Assembly (NCBI GenBank): GCA_003056425.1
Contig: PYVY01000017.1
Span: 35,673-99,672, forward strand
Length of the DNA stretch: 64,000 nucleotides
Source of the DNA: Alteromonas indica
GTDB taxonomy: Bacteria > Pseudomonadota > Gammaproteobacteria > Enterobacterales > Alteromonadaceae
Direction of reading: 5' to 3'
In this document: positions 8,908-15,435 of the stretch, in pieces
Numbering within the stretch: position 1 is the first letter of the stretch
Layout of the letters: every line of letters begins with the position of its first letter
Made by a program: the position numbers and the translations under genes
The notes under the pieces: model-generated
Database searches by the model: none
What the model was told of the DNA's origin: nothing
What the model saw: only the letters and a program-made list of their open reading frames with translations

Positions 8908-9181
8908 TAGATACCCTCCCGTCATCCACGTTTGCTGTGAATTTTATGAAGGTGCACTCGTCTAGCTGGCGACTGTAATGTCGGCGTAACTGCTTTCCGG
9001 TTCTCTCTTTGTTATCGGAATTGAACTTGGCTGGGTCATATCTCAGGTGGCAAAGCGACTCACCATTTTTGCTCTCTACATGTACTTGAACTCCATCTAT
9101 CTTGTTTGGGTTGTATGCGCACCCCGAGAGTCCAATTAACAGCGCGGTAACCGCGCCACAAAACGTTTTATTCAGCGTCAT
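8894..9181 (-). CDS. Small putative lipoprotein (95 aa) heading the mobilization operon
   Basis: The ATG at 9181 has the ribosome site GAGGAG and gives a clean lipoprotein signal, MTLNKTFCGAVTALLIGLSGC, with the lipobox Cys at residue 21. A longer frame from 9349 is open but lacks a start signal and would bury the signal peptide. The mature part is about 75 residues, basic, with two Cys. It is the first gene behind box C and runs into the frame at 8907 with a short overlap, so a lipoprotein seems co-expressed with the mobilization genes. Small lipoproteins of conjugative systems can mediate entry exclusion; that is only a possibility here. Confidence 0.65.
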   Translation of the reverse strand: MTLNKTFCGAVTALLIGLSGCAYNPNKIDGVQVHVESKNGESLCHLRYDPAKFNSDNKERTGKQLRRHYSRQLDECTFIKFTANVDDGRVSNEKE

Positions 9182-9240
9182 TTGAAATCTCCTCTTCTTG
9201 ATGACAGAGGTAGACTTACACGGGACTCCCAAAAGCAACG

Positions 9241-9270
9241 GACGTGTTCTTGCCCGTTTTGGGTGCATAA
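9241..9270 (-). promoter_or_regulatory. AcaCD-like activator box C (mobilization operon)
   Basis: On the minus strand the site reads TGCACCCAAAACGGGCA followed by AGAACACG. It ends 59 bp upstream of the lipoprotein start at 9181, so it would drive the lipoprotein, the 8476-8907 frame, the RHH gene, the coupling protein and the relaxase as one unit. Confidence 0.6.
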
Positions 9271-9302
9271 GAAAAAAAGCAGTAAAAAATCTATCCTTAG
9301 TA

Positions 9303-9330
9303 TTGAATATAGGCATAATATGCCTATAAT
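9303..9330 (+). promoter_or_regulatory. Sigma-70 promoter with built-in operator TAGGCA-N5-TGCCTA
   Basis: A -35 TTGAAT (9303-9308) and a perfect -10 TATAAT (9325-9330) are 16 bp apart. The inverted repeat TAGGCA (9310-9315) and TGCCTA (9321-9326) fills the spacer and touches the -10, so a bound protein would block RNA polymerase. The same arrangement recurs at 10470-10498. It drives the gene at 9380. Confidence 0.7.
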
Positions 9331-9379
9331 AAAGATAAGGGCCGGGCATTCTGCCAAGGCCAAAACCAGAGGAAATCTG

Positions 9380-9700
9380 ATGATGAATACAGTGTCTAAC
9401 TTAAACACCGATAGCTTTGTTTTCGCGATGATTTGCGACGTTCTTGCCGACCTGAAGGTAGCTGACCCGCTATCTACCGCTATGGATTGGGAGGAGTATC
9501 AGACCAGAGAGGGAGACACCTACCTTGCTCCCGAGGGGTTCGCTCCTGTCATGGTTTACCGCACTTCCGAGCACCACTGGGAGATCGCACGGGGCGACCA
9601 GCTCGGTCTTGAGGTCACCAAGGAGGCTGTTCGAAGAGCAATTCATGGCTTCGGTCTAAGCGAACTAAAACCATTACTGAAACGGCTCCACCAGGCTTAA
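9380..9700 (+). CDS. Hypothetical protein (106 aa), operator-controlled
   Basis: The ATG at 9380 follows AGAGGAAATCTG and lies 50 bp after the TATAAT promoter; upstream in-frame codons are across the promoter and are unlikely to be used. The product is acidic in its first half, with many aromatic residues (MDWEEYQ, HHWEIA), and ends in a basic helix. It has no signal peptide or membrane segment and I do not recognise it. It is followed by a strong terminator at 9711-9733 and is therefore a single-gene unit. It may be part of the element's maintenance or control circuit because its promoter shares an operator with the gene at 10527. Confidence 0.6.
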   Translation: MMNTVSNLNTDSFVFAMICDVLADLKVADPLSTAMDWEEYQTREGDTYLAPEGFAPVMVYRTSEHHWEIARGDQLGLEVTKEAVRRAIHGFGLSELKPLLKRLHQA

Positions 9701-9710
9701 CGCATACATT

Positions 9711-9733
9711 AGCCCCGGTCTACCGGGGCTTTC
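9711..9733 (+). terminator. Rho-independent terminator
   Basis: The hairpin AGCCCCGGT-CTA-CCGGGGCT is followed by TTTCG, 10 bp after the stop of the gene at 9380-9700. Confidence 0.75.
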
Positions 9734-9855
9734 GCGTTTGAGGCGCAATTGCTCCTGAAGGGCTCTCAGAAGACCTCGAAGTAATGCTCGCCTCTGTCCT
9801 AGAAGGTCTGGAGTCCCCAAGAGCCTTTAAAAAATCCCAAAATTAAGGAGAGTAA

Positions 9856-10206
9856 ATGTCACAAACAGACAATGTATCCGTACGTCCTGTGACGCTGCGT
9901 CCGTTTCCTGAATGGGAGCCACCTACGCCAGATGAAATACGACAAGTTTTCGTCCTGGCAGGTGAGCGACGTGGTTTAAAGAAACTAACTGGAGCACAGG
10001 TAGCGGATCTGGTTGGCGCTTCATCTACCGGTGCTGGGGTCGGCAAAGGCTCTCGCACTGTTAGGAAGTGGGTCGGTGGTGAGTCTCGGATTCCCTACGG
10101 TGCGTGGGCAATTTTGTGCCACGAAGCAGGCTTTGGATTGATTTGGCGCTCAGAGGGTCTCGAAAAAGACCCGAGCGGTTCAGGTTCTGGTAATCCGGAG
10201 ATATAG
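9856..10206 (+). CDS. Small probable DNA-binding regulator (116 aa)
   Basis: The ATG at 9856 has a strong AAGGAGAG ribosome site. The middle of the protein (about residues 25-85) has a helix-turn-helix look: LKKLTGAQVADLVGAS followed by SRTVRKWVGGESRIPYGAW, where the second part resembles the recognition helix plus W-x-G region of Cro/C1-like repressors found on plasmids. The rest is Pro-rich at the N-terminus and Ser/Gly-rich at the end. A set of repeats starting GGGTCTC begins in its last codons and continues downstream, possibly its own binding sites. The regulator call is an inference from the motif. Confidence 0.5.
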   Translation: MSQTDNVSVRPVTLRPFPEWEPPTPDEIRQVFVLAGERRGLKKLTGAQVADLVGASSTGAGVGKGSRTVRKWVGGESRIPYGAWAILCHEAGFGLIWRSEGLEKDPSGSGSGNPEI

Positions 10207-10370
10207 GGTCTCATAAAAGTCTTTTGTGAGGCCTGATTCTTTACTCCTGATTATATCTGACCCTACCCAAGTGGGTTTGAGTCCCGAAAAAGTCCTTTGC
10301 GAGACCTTCAATGGAACGCCGAAAGGAAGACGCGAGTAGTTCGGGTCTCGCAAGAGAACTTTGAGAAGCC
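10155..10370 (+). repeat. Four imperfect GGGTCTCG-type repeats downstream of the regulator gene
   Basis: Units begin at 10155, 10206, 10279 and 10343. Three follow the pattern GGTCTCG-AAAAGTC-CTTTG-CGAGACC, so each is itself an imperfect inverted repeat (GGTCTC with GAGACC) of about 28 bp. The first unit lies inside the 3' end of the regulator gene. They fit clustered operator sites or short RNA hairpins. No gene was seen between 10207 and 10400. Confidence 0.55.
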
Positions 10371-10400
10371 CTGTTCGGCGTGAAACGATTATTTTTACTA

Positions 10401-10431
10401 TGCACCCCAAATGGGCAATTAGCGACCCGTG
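10401..10431 (+). promoter_or_regulatory. AcaCD-like activator box D
   Basis: The site reads TGCACCCCAAATGGGCA then ATTAGCGACCCGTGC, the fullest match to the extended consensus. It lies 95 bp before the small gene at 10527, farther than the other boxes, with the TAGGCA operator promoter in between, so this gene may have two start sites: one activated and one repressed. Confidence 0.65.
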
Positions 10432-10469
10432 CTTAGGAAGAGAAATACGGCAAAATGGGTTCAATAATA

Positions 10470-10498
10470 TTGCTAAATAGGCAATAAGTGCCTATAAT
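10470..10498 (+). promoter_or_regulatory. Second promoter with TAGGCA-N5-TGCCTA operator
   Basis: A -10 TATAAT (10493-10498) lies 17 bp after a possible -35 TTGCTA (10470-10475). The inverted repeat TAGGCA (10478-10483) and TGCCTA (10489-10494) overlaps the -10 exactly as in the promoter at 9303-9330, while flanking bases differ. This indicates one regulator acting on both. Confidence 0.65.
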
Positions 10499-10526
10499 GA
10501 AAATGAGAGCAACAGGAGAGTTAGAT

Positions 10527-10661
10527 ATGACCGAGCAATTTGAAATGAAGATCATCGGTGTATTTGCAGGACTGGCGATTCTGGAGGCGGTCGGTATCGA
10601 TCTGCTGGGATTTGCACACAAAATACTTGGTGCGCTGATTGTTTCAGGTTTCGCTGGCTAA
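10527..10661 (+). CDS. Small hydrophobic protein (44 aa)
   Basis: A complete 44-codon frame starts at an ATG 8 bp after ACAGGAG and ends in TAA at 10659-10661. The product starts MTEQFEMKIIGVFAGLAI and is mostly one or two hydrophobic, Gly-rich helices with little charge, so it should sit in the inner membrane. It is preceded by both an AcaCD-like box and an operator promoter, which supports its being real. No family recognised. Confidence 0.55.
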   Translation: MTEQFEMKIIGVFAGLAILEAVGIDLLGFAHKILGALIVSGFAG

Positions 10662-10974
10662 CAAGTCAGGCACAACGAATAAGTGGGTAGCTGGCCCCTG
10701 AAAAGAAGCAGCAAGTAAAAGCAACCTCGGGTTCACTAACTTGCAAGGTGACTGGGCCGGAGGCAACTCCTTGGGGAGAATTTTTGGAAAGCGGAGCATT
10801 GTCCACCGCGAGTCTGCACATCTCATAAAGTGCAGGCGGCCTTTCGGGTCTTTATCTGGCCTGTCTGGTTAATGCGTCTCGCCATTAACCCTCGCTTTCT
10901 GGCACGAGCGGGGCCGAGTGCTGTCACCAGCCGCGAGCGCAGTGCCTCAACAATGTCAATAGTTGAGGTTTTTC
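10662..10974 (+). other. Non-coding, structured leader upstream of the rep operon
   Basis: No convincing gene fits in these 313 bp. Visible hairpins include GCAAGT with ACTTGC (around 10710-10745), CTCC-TTG-GGGAG followed by AATTTTT (about 10765), GGTTAATG with CATTAACC (about 10867-10890) and the terminator-like stem ending at 10973. Such a string of stems in front of plasmid replication genes often serves copy-number control by a small antisense RNA or attenuation; that is an inference here. Confidence 0.4.
10945..10973 (+). terminator. Terminator or attenuator touching the start of the rep operon
   Basis: CCTCAAC (10945-10951) pairs with GTTGAGG (10962-10968) and is followed by five T. 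The run of T ends one base before the ATG at 10975, so the stem could end leader transcripts or hide the start site of the first rep gene. Confidence 0.55.
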
Positions 10975-11232
10975 ATGAAAATACAAAGCAACCCCCACTC
11001 TCTTCGTGTCCGGCAGTTTGTGTCGTCGGAACTTTTCTCTCTCATGCTAGATGTTACAGCGGCATACGATAGCCCAGGTTACCGGTCGTACTGTGTCCTC
11101 GCACTAGCTCGCCATGCTCGACTTTCCACATGTCAGGCGCTACTCATCGTAGATCGCGAAATCCAACGCCGTAAGTCAGCGTCTGCTCGCTCATGGACAG
11201 TTTCCTTAGCGTCTGTAGGTGGTGCGGCATGA
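10975..11232 (+). CDS. Small protein preceding repA, in the position of IncQ repF
   Basis: The 85-residue basic protein begins MKIQSNPHSLRVRQFVSS and contains a helical segment, ALARHARLSTCQALLIVDREIQRR, that could bind DNA. In RSF1010 a short repressor gene stands directly before repA, and the same order is seen here: the stop codon TGA overlaps the ATG of repA by the ATGA arrangement. Sequence likeness to the RSF1010 protein is not obvious to me, so the role as rep-operon regulator rests on position. The ribosome site is hidden in or near the hairpin ending at 10973. Confidence 0.5.
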   Translation: MKIQSNPHSLRVRQFVSSELFSLMLDVTAAYDSPGYRSYCVLALARHARLSTCQALLIVDREIQRRKSASARSWTVSLASVGGAA

Positions 11233-12095
11233 TCGACATTCGTTCAGTTTTTGAATGTGAACCTGCACCTATCGACTATGTATTGCCTGGTATGGTGGCA
11301 GGAAGCGTGGGAGCTATCGTTAGCCCAGGTGGAGCTGGAAAGTCGATGGCCGCTCTACAAATAGGTGCAACGTTGGCCGGTGGTCCCGATTTGCTTAACT
11401 TGAGCGACATGCGTTTGGGGCGAGTGCTATACCTGCCAGCGGAAGATCCCATTTGTACTATTGAGCACAGGCTGCACTACTTGGGCAAACATCTTGCTCC
11501 CAATGAACGGGAGTTGGTTGCTCAGAATCTTCTAATCGAGCCGCTTGTTGGCCGCGAACCGAATGTGATGGATGGCCGTTGGTCAGATGCGCTGGTTCGA
11601 GCTGCTGACGGCACGAGACTATTAATCCTAGATACACTTCGTCGATTTCACTCATACGACGAAAATGATTCTGGCGCAATGGCGGCAGTGGTCGGTCGTT
11701 TAGAGAGTATTGCCCAAGCGACCGGATGTAGCATCCTGTTTCTTCACCATACCAACAAAGGAGCCGCATTTCTTGGGGCTGGTGACATGCAACAGGCTAG
11801 TCGCGGATCCTCAGTTCTGACAGATAACATCCGGTGGCAGGCATACCTATCATCTATGACTCCCAATGAGGCTGAAAAATGGGGCGTAGATGAGGCAATG
11901 CGGAGCCACTTTGTGCGACTGGGTGTATCAAAAGTCAATTATGGACCTCCTCTCCCTGAAAGATGGCTGCGACGCCATGAAGGAGGGGTTCTCAGTCCCG
12001 CAGTCTTAGAAAAGCAGGAACCAAAGCGCAAACAGTATGTAAAGCAAGCAGCTAAAGCGAAAGCAGCAATAGGGGGTGACGATGAAAACTGGTAA
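11229..12095 (+). CDS. repA: IncQ/RSF1010-type replicative helicase RepA
   Basis: RepA of IncQ plasmids is a ring-shaped 5'-3' helicase of about 280 residues that unwinds oriV. This 288-residue protein matches what I remember of RSF1010 RepA throughout: DYVLPGMVAGSVGA and Walker A SPGGAGKSM (about residues 31-39), YLPAEDP, LLILDTLRRFH as Walker B, LFLHHTNKGAA, QQASRGSSVLTDNIRW and YLSSMT. The ATG at 11229 overlaps the previous stop; an earlier ATG at 11193 would run back into that gene. repC follows with a 14-bp overlap. Presence in an integrated element suggests that the excised circle can replicate. Confidence 0.93.
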   Translation: MIDIRSVFECEPAPIDYVLPGMVAGSVGAIVSPGGAGKSMAALQIGATLAGGPDLLNLSDMRLGRVLYLPAEDPICTIEHRLHYLGKHLAPNERELVAQNLLIEPLVGREPNVMDGRWSDALVRAADGTRLLILDTLRRFHSYDENDSGAMAAVVGRLESIAQATGCSILFLHHTNKGAAFLGAGDMQQASRGSSVLTDNIRWQAYLSSMTPNEAEKWGVDEAMRSHFVRLGVSKVNYGPPLPERWLRRHEGGVLSPAVLEKQEPKRKQYVKQAAKAKAAIGGDDENW

Positions 12096-12846
12096 TAAAG
12101 TCACTCCTACCAGCACAGCTTTACAAGCTAGAGTTGTATTGTATCAGCCGACTCAGCGGCCCCGCGAGAGACAAGGCGACTGGGTGGAAACCAAATTCGG
12201 TCGTTGCCGTGTAGCAGGCAGGCTAGGGCAGCGACACGCAGACGTTGTTGAGGCTCTCATGTATGTTTCCGAACGCAAGCGCGAAGTATCGGATGGAGGT
12301 ATTGAGCTGTTGGTTGATCCCGCTAAGGTGCGGCGGACTCTATCTGATCACAATTACAGCCTGAGCCGCATTCAGGCCCTACTTCGGGATCTGAGAAGCG
12401 CAACCGTTGAAATAATTACGCCGGAGCTGGAGGGGTCTGGCGACCGGATTATTGGCGGGTTGATTGATCATGTGATCCCGTCTCCTAAGACTCGGCATAA
12501 CCCGCTCACAGGGGGCCAACGTAACCTATGGCGGGTGAGGCTAGGAATAGCTCTGGTAATGTTGCTGGAACGCGATCTCAACCTTTACTACTCACCAGAA
12601 CCGATTGCCCGGCTTCAGCATGGCGTGAGCCAGGCAGTGGCCCGGCATGTACTTACCCATCAGCACGATCCTAGTGGTGGTTGGCACACCGACACCCTGC
12701 TTCGTGCCGTGTATGGTCAGGACATTACCAGCATGGCGCTTCGCAATGGGCGACGGAGACTGAAGGAGGATGCCGAAGGTCTAATGAAGGTAGGAATTGA
12801 GCTATGCGAAACGGCAAAGCGAGTAATACGTGCCACAGCGGCCTGA
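12082..12846 (+). CDS. repC: IncQ-like replication initiator (RepC type)
   Basis: This 254-residue protein follows repA with overlap, as repC does in RSF1010, and precedes a set of iterons that its product should bind. Basic helical regions and the C-terminal GWHTDTLLRAVYGQD...RNGRRRLKEDAEGLMKVG resemble the end of RSF1010 RepC (IDTLCGYVWP...RKRRQRVREALPELVALGW). The N-terminal half is different from what I recall. An in-frame GTG at 12076 is also possible, but the ATG at 12082 sits better behind GGGGG. The first iteron overlaps the last codons, so initiator gene and origin are fused. Confidence 0.75.
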   Translation: MKTGNKVTPTSTALQARVVLYQPTQRPRERQGDWVETKFGRCRVAGRLGQRHADVVEALMYVSERKREVSDGGIELLVDPAKVRRTLSDHNYSLSRIQALLRDLRSATVEIITPELEGSGDRIIGGLIDHVIPSPKTRHNPLTGGQRNLWRVRLGIALVMLLERDLNLYYSPEPIARLQHGVSQAVARHVLTHQHDPSGGWHTDTLLRAVYGQDITSMALRNGRRRLKEDAEGLMKVGIELCETAKRVIRATAA

Positions 12847-12954
12847 TTGGATTTGTAGTGTCGGGAAAAACGTGCCACACCGGCCTGATAGCGTGCCACA
12901 ACGGCCCGACAGTGTGCCACAGTGGCCCGAATGTGTGCTACATCGGCTCGGGTT
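12829..12954 (+). other. oriV: Candidate vegetative replication origin with 21-bp iterons
   Basis: Direct repeats of the type CGTGCCACANCGGCCTGA start at 12829, 12871, 12892, 12913 and 12934. The last four are exactly 21 bp apart and the first is exactly 42 bp before the second, leaving a degenerate slot at 12850. A period of two helical turns is typical of iterons bound by a plasmid initiator. The array lies right after repC. The last copy is weaker (TGTGCTACATCGGCTCGG). Confidence 0.8.
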
Positions 12955-13130
12955 TAGCAAGTTATTCAGTATATTCAGGATGTTCAGGGCGGCACAGCCG
13001 CCCGCCTTTAGAGCGTGCGGCTAACCGCCAAATTCTCCGGCCCTTCGGGCCTGTGCGGGCTTCGCCCTTACCATACTGGCCAGTGAAAGGAGGCCGTTAG
13101 GCCGACTTCTCCTGCATGGTAGAAGCAGTG
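12955..13130 (+). other. Origin flank with GC-rich hairpins
   Basis: After the iterons comes a short AT-richer stretch (GTTATTCAGTATATTCAGG around 12960) and then GC-rich stems, GGCCC-TTC-GGGCC (13039-13051) and GGGC-TTC-GCCC (13057-13067). IncQ origins have iterons, a GC-rich/AT-rich block and single-strand start hairpins in this kind of order. No RepB-type primase gene is in the window, so how strands would be primed is unknown. Confidence 0.4.
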
Positions 13131-13145
13131 TCCAAGTGGGCGAAA

Positions 13146-13161
13146 CTTTCACATGTGAAAG
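13146..13161. repeat. Palindrome copy 2, CTTTCACATGTGAAAG
   Basis: Perfect copy, extended to 18 bp (A...T). It lies 3 bp beyond the stop of the gene at 13165-13806. Confidence 0.8.
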
Positions 13162-13164
13162 TCT

Positions 13165-13806
13165 TTACTCACTGTCCATGATGTCAGCCAACCATTCAAA
13201 CTCGCGGCAACACACTGTTCGAATATTTCCAGCAATAGCGTCGTCGCCGTGCTTGTGGCTAGAGATGCACAGGTAATAATTTTGATCACGGTGCTTGGCG
13301 TATACGATCCACTCTCCAGTTAGCCGCCCCTCATCACTGCGTTTCTGGAAAGGCTTTTCTACTATTGCACTTACCAAGTCGCTGATCATTTCCGGGGTAA
13401 CCCTGTCTCCTTTACTGGGATGGAATGCCGTCTCAACAGCCTGACGAACACCACGTCGTCCAAGTTCATTAGACAGATTATGTGCTAAGGTTGAAGGAAG
13501 AGATGCAAAGAAGTGTTTGTGCCACAAGCCCCTGAGTGGTTTACGTTTATACGGAGTCTCCGGTTTCATGTACGATTGGCTGCCTTGCTCCAGGGATTTA
13601 ATCTCTTGGGTCACCAGATCAGGAGGAATTCCTTGGTGCTTCTCCATCGAGTAAAGGTTGAGGAGAAATAGATGGCTATAGCGCCCAGGTATCAACCGGT
13701 CAATACCGTATAACTCTGCGAAGCCGTTTAATTGGTCTGCTGTTACGGTCTCAGTATGGTTCCCGAGATGAACTTGGAATTCAGTTTTTGGATAGTTACC
13801 GGCCAC
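13165..13806 (-). CDS. Hypothetical protein (213 aa), flanked by palindromes
   Basis: The frame begins with GTG at 13806 behind GAGGGAGAG and has no signal peptide or membrane segment. The N-terminal 60 residues are polar (FQVHLGNHTETVTADQLNGF), the middle is basic (ETPYKRKPLRGLWHKHFF), and the C-terminal 50 residues contain GEWIVYAKHRDQNYYLCISSHKHGDD, which looks like a compact beta domain. It is the only minus-strand gene between repC and the pilus genes and stands between palindromes at 13146 and 13868. I do not recognise it. Confidence 0.65.
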   Translation of the reverse strand: MAGNYPKTEFQVHLGNHTETVTADQLNGFAELYGIDRLIPGRYSHLFLLNLYSMEKHQGIPPDLVTQEIKSLEQGSQSYMKPETPYKRKPLRGLWHKHFFASLPSTLAHNLSNELGRRGVRQAVETAFHPSKGDRVTPEMISDLVSAIVEKPFQKRSDEGRLTGEWIVYAKHRDQNYYLCISSHKHGDDAIAGNIRTVCCREFEWLADIMDSE

Positions 13807-13867
13807 TAGTAAAGCTCTCCCTCTGAGTTATATACAGAACGTTAGCATGTGATTGAGGGGCTATAAA

Positions 13868-13883
13868 CTTTCACATGTGAAAG
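13868..13883. repeat. Palindrome copy 3, CTTTCACATGTGAAAG
   Basis: Perfect copy 61 bp upstream of the minus-strand gene at 13806 and 77 bp before box E of the plus-strand gene at 14045, so it could act on either promoter. Confidence 0.8.
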
Positions 13884-13960
13884 ATTTTGTTGCCACGTCA
13901 CAACAATAGGTTACCCGTCTCGGTCACCATTTTGGGGTACGCGTTAAAATATATTGCTGT

Positions 13961-13990
13961 TGCGCCCTAAATGGGAAATTTCACACCCGT
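13961..13990 (+). promoter_or_regulatory. AcaCD-like activator box E
   Basis: The site reads TGCGCCCTAAATGGGAA then ATTTCACACCCGT. The second half-site is degenerate (GGGA for GGGC), but position and orientation fit: it ends 54 bp before the ATG at 14045. Confidence 0.55.
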
Positions 13991-14044
13991 CATTTTCATT
14001 CATGCTGTTGGACAATTCACCTGTACTAACTACAGGAGAAACTT

Positions 14045-14491
14045 ATGTCCTCAATGTTCGACAAATTCCCACTGGACCAAGAAATCCCCGGATTCTTTAA
14101 TGGCTTCGACTCTCGTCGTGAGATGGAAGAGGCGAATCGTGAAGCTACAGATCGACTTTTAGAAGAGATGTCCCGACAGGACAAAGCAAGAAAGCAGCGT
14201 GTGCAAGCTGGGCTACCAGCTCTCCAGCGACTTTTGGAGGTCGCACCCGGACACCACGGACAGGCCAAGCATATCAGGCGTTTTCTTTTATCTCTCTACA
14301 ATGGTTTCGAGTGGCCGCTCGACATGCGTCGTTTGCGTGGTCTGGACACTGATTTACAACAAGCGGTTTTAGCTGTCATTGAGTTAGATTGGTGTGGCAG
14401 AGAAATTCACTCATATATTGATGATGGGGATGAGCTATTTCAGAGATTCTGGGAGTTGGAATCACCCATCATGGAAGACCAAGACAACTAA
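14045..14491 (+). CDS. Hypothetical protein, resembles DUF7673 family (148 aa)
   Basis: The central part, LPALQRLLEVAPGHHGQAKHI followed by RRFLLSLYNGFEWPLDMRRLRGLD, and the end ELDWCGREIHSYIDDG, resemble small proteins that are common in conjugative elements of Pseudomonas and relatives and grouped as DUF7673, as far as I recall. The first 55 residues are a highly charged helix. The start has the ribosome site AGGAGAAACTT. It is a single-gene unit with box E upstream and a strong terminator downstream. No biochemical role is known to me. Confidence 0.6.
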   Translation: MSSMFDKFPLDQEIPGFFNGFDSRREMEEANREATDRLLEEMSRQDKARKQRVQAGLPALQRLLEVAPGHHGQAKHIRRFLLSLYNGFEWPLDMRRLRGLDTDLQQAVLAVIELDWCGREIHSYIDDGDELFQRFWELESPIMEDQDN

Positions 14492-14518
14492 TCGCAAATT
14501 ATAGCTACAGCTAATAAC

Positions 14519-14539
14519 GGGGGCGCTGCCCCCTTTTTT
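14519..14539 (+). terminator. Rho-independent terminator
   Basis: GGGGGC-GCT-GCCCCC followed by six T, 28 bp after the stop of the gene at 14045-14491. Confidence 0.85.
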
Positions 14540-14568
14540 ATTGCCTGAAATTTAGAACTCGAATCCGA

Positions 14569-14590
14569 ATTACCGTAATTACGATAATTA
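14569..14590. repeat. Second copy of the 22-bp AT-rich promoter motif
   Basis: It matches 2682-2703 at 21 of 22 positions. It stands at the far upstream side of the pilin promoter region, before palindrome 4 and box F. Confidence 0.6.
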
Positions 14591-14621
14591 TCATAATCAA
14601 TACATAAAGGTCGCTTTCCGA

Positions 14622-14637
14622 CTTTCACATGTGAAAC
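14622..14637. repeat. Palindrome copy 4 (last base changed)
   Basis: CTTTCACATGTGAAAC; the inner 14-bp palindrome TTTCACATGTGAAA is intact. It is 33 bp upstream of box F of the pilin gene. Confidence 0.75.
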
Positions 14638-14670
14638 TTTTCATTTCCTCTTTTAAAAGAAAATCGCTTG

Positions 14671-14700
14671 TACGCCCAAAATGGACAAATAGCGACCCGT
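14671..14700 (+). promoter_or_regulatory. AcaCD-like activator box F (pilus operon)
   Basis: The site reads TACGCCCAAAATGGACA then AATAGCGACCCGT, sharing the ATAGCGACCCGTGC extension with box D. It ends 67 bp before the pilin ATG. The pilin, chaperone and usher genes follow in one direction. Confidence 0.65.
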
Positions 14701-14767
14701 GCCTCTGACACTATCTACGAAATAATTGCTCCTGCGTTAAACACCGTAATTAACAGGAGAAAATTAC

Positions 14768-15379
14768 ATGAAAACCAAAACTATTCCTTTTGCTATGGCC
14801 TCTGTTATTGCTCTGGTCGGAACGTCCGAGGCGGTTATGGCTGAAACTGGGTCTGCTACCGCAGAAGTAACCGCCATGCCTCCGGCTTTGAGTATCCAAG
14901 AAATTCAGCCTTATCAAATGCAGATTGAGCGTGCTCCAGGTGCGACCATGCCCACCGGCTCCATCAACCTCAAACAATGGTCCTCGAATGGCATTCTCAA
15001 AGATCCCGCAGAGAGTGTGATTCCTGGCTGTCTGCAGGTTGCTGGTGATGTAGACAAAGCAGTCTCAATCACAATGACGGGGTTCAGTGTTCTGACTGCA
15101 CCAGGTGGAGCAGAAATTACCTTTATGGGAGGTGCAAGCGAGCCGAAATTTGAGGTCGCAACATCGACGGTTGACTGCTCTGATGCTGTGGCTGGTTCGT
15201 TTACTCCGACGACTCTCGCTGGTACGCCTATCGCCAGTTCAACGAGTGCAACAGGCGAACTGTATCTGGCGTGGCGCTATCAGGAACCGACGAAGGCTAC
15301 CGCTGGTTATATGAGTATGAGCGCGTGGGAGGAAGGCGCATTCACTGGGACCGTCGATATCACTGTTGATTATCAGTGA
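14768..15379 (+). CDS. Putative secreted pilin or fimbrial subunit (203 aa)
   Basis: A clear signal peptide of about 26 residues (MKTKTIPFAMASVIALVG to AVMA) precedes a Thr/Ser/Ala-rich, beta-strand-like mature protein with two Cys (PGCLQ and VDCSD) and a C-terminus ending in alternating residues, GTVDITVDYQ, as in donor strands of fimbrial subunits. The start has ACAGGAG upstream. It is the first gene of the cluster and is separated from the chaperone gene by a hairpin, the usual way to make more pilin than assembly proteins. Its subunit family is not certain. Confidence 0.65.
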   Translation: MKTKTIPFAMASVIALVGTSEAVMAETGSATAEVTAMPPALSIQEIQPYQMQIERAPGATMPTGSINLKQWSSNGILKDPAESVIPGCLQVAGDVDKAVSITMTGFSVLTAPGGAEITFMGGASEPKFEVATSTVDCSDAVAGSFTPTTLAGTPIASSTSATGELYLAWRYQEPTKATAGYMSMSAWEEGAFTGTVDITVDYQ

Positions 15380-15391
15380 TTACGACAGATA

Positions 15392-15413
15392 AGGGCTGGC
15401 CGAAGCCAGCCCT
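15392..15413 (+). terminator. Intercistronic hairpin between pilin and chaperone
   Basis: AGGGCTGGC-CGAA-GCCAGCCCT followed by ATTTGTTG. The short T run suggests partial termination or protection of the pilin message. Confidence 0.65.
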
Positions 15414-15435
15414 ATTTGTTGTTTGGAGGTTCCTT

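Noticed and set aside
8577..8965. Two plus-strand frames of 101 and 121 codons opposite the mobilization genes
   Set aside because: They lie across the oriT hairpins and an antisense region, lack ribosome sites, and have the unusual composition expected of shadow frames.
9182..9379. N-terminal extension of the gene at 9380
   Set aside because: It would run across a perfect promoter and operator; the ATG at 9380 has a suitable ribosome site.
12804..13100. A 98-codon plus-strand frame with repeated CHSG/CHNG tripeptide pattern
   Set aside because: It is the translation of the 21-bp iterons, not a gene; it has no ribosome site and overlaps repC.
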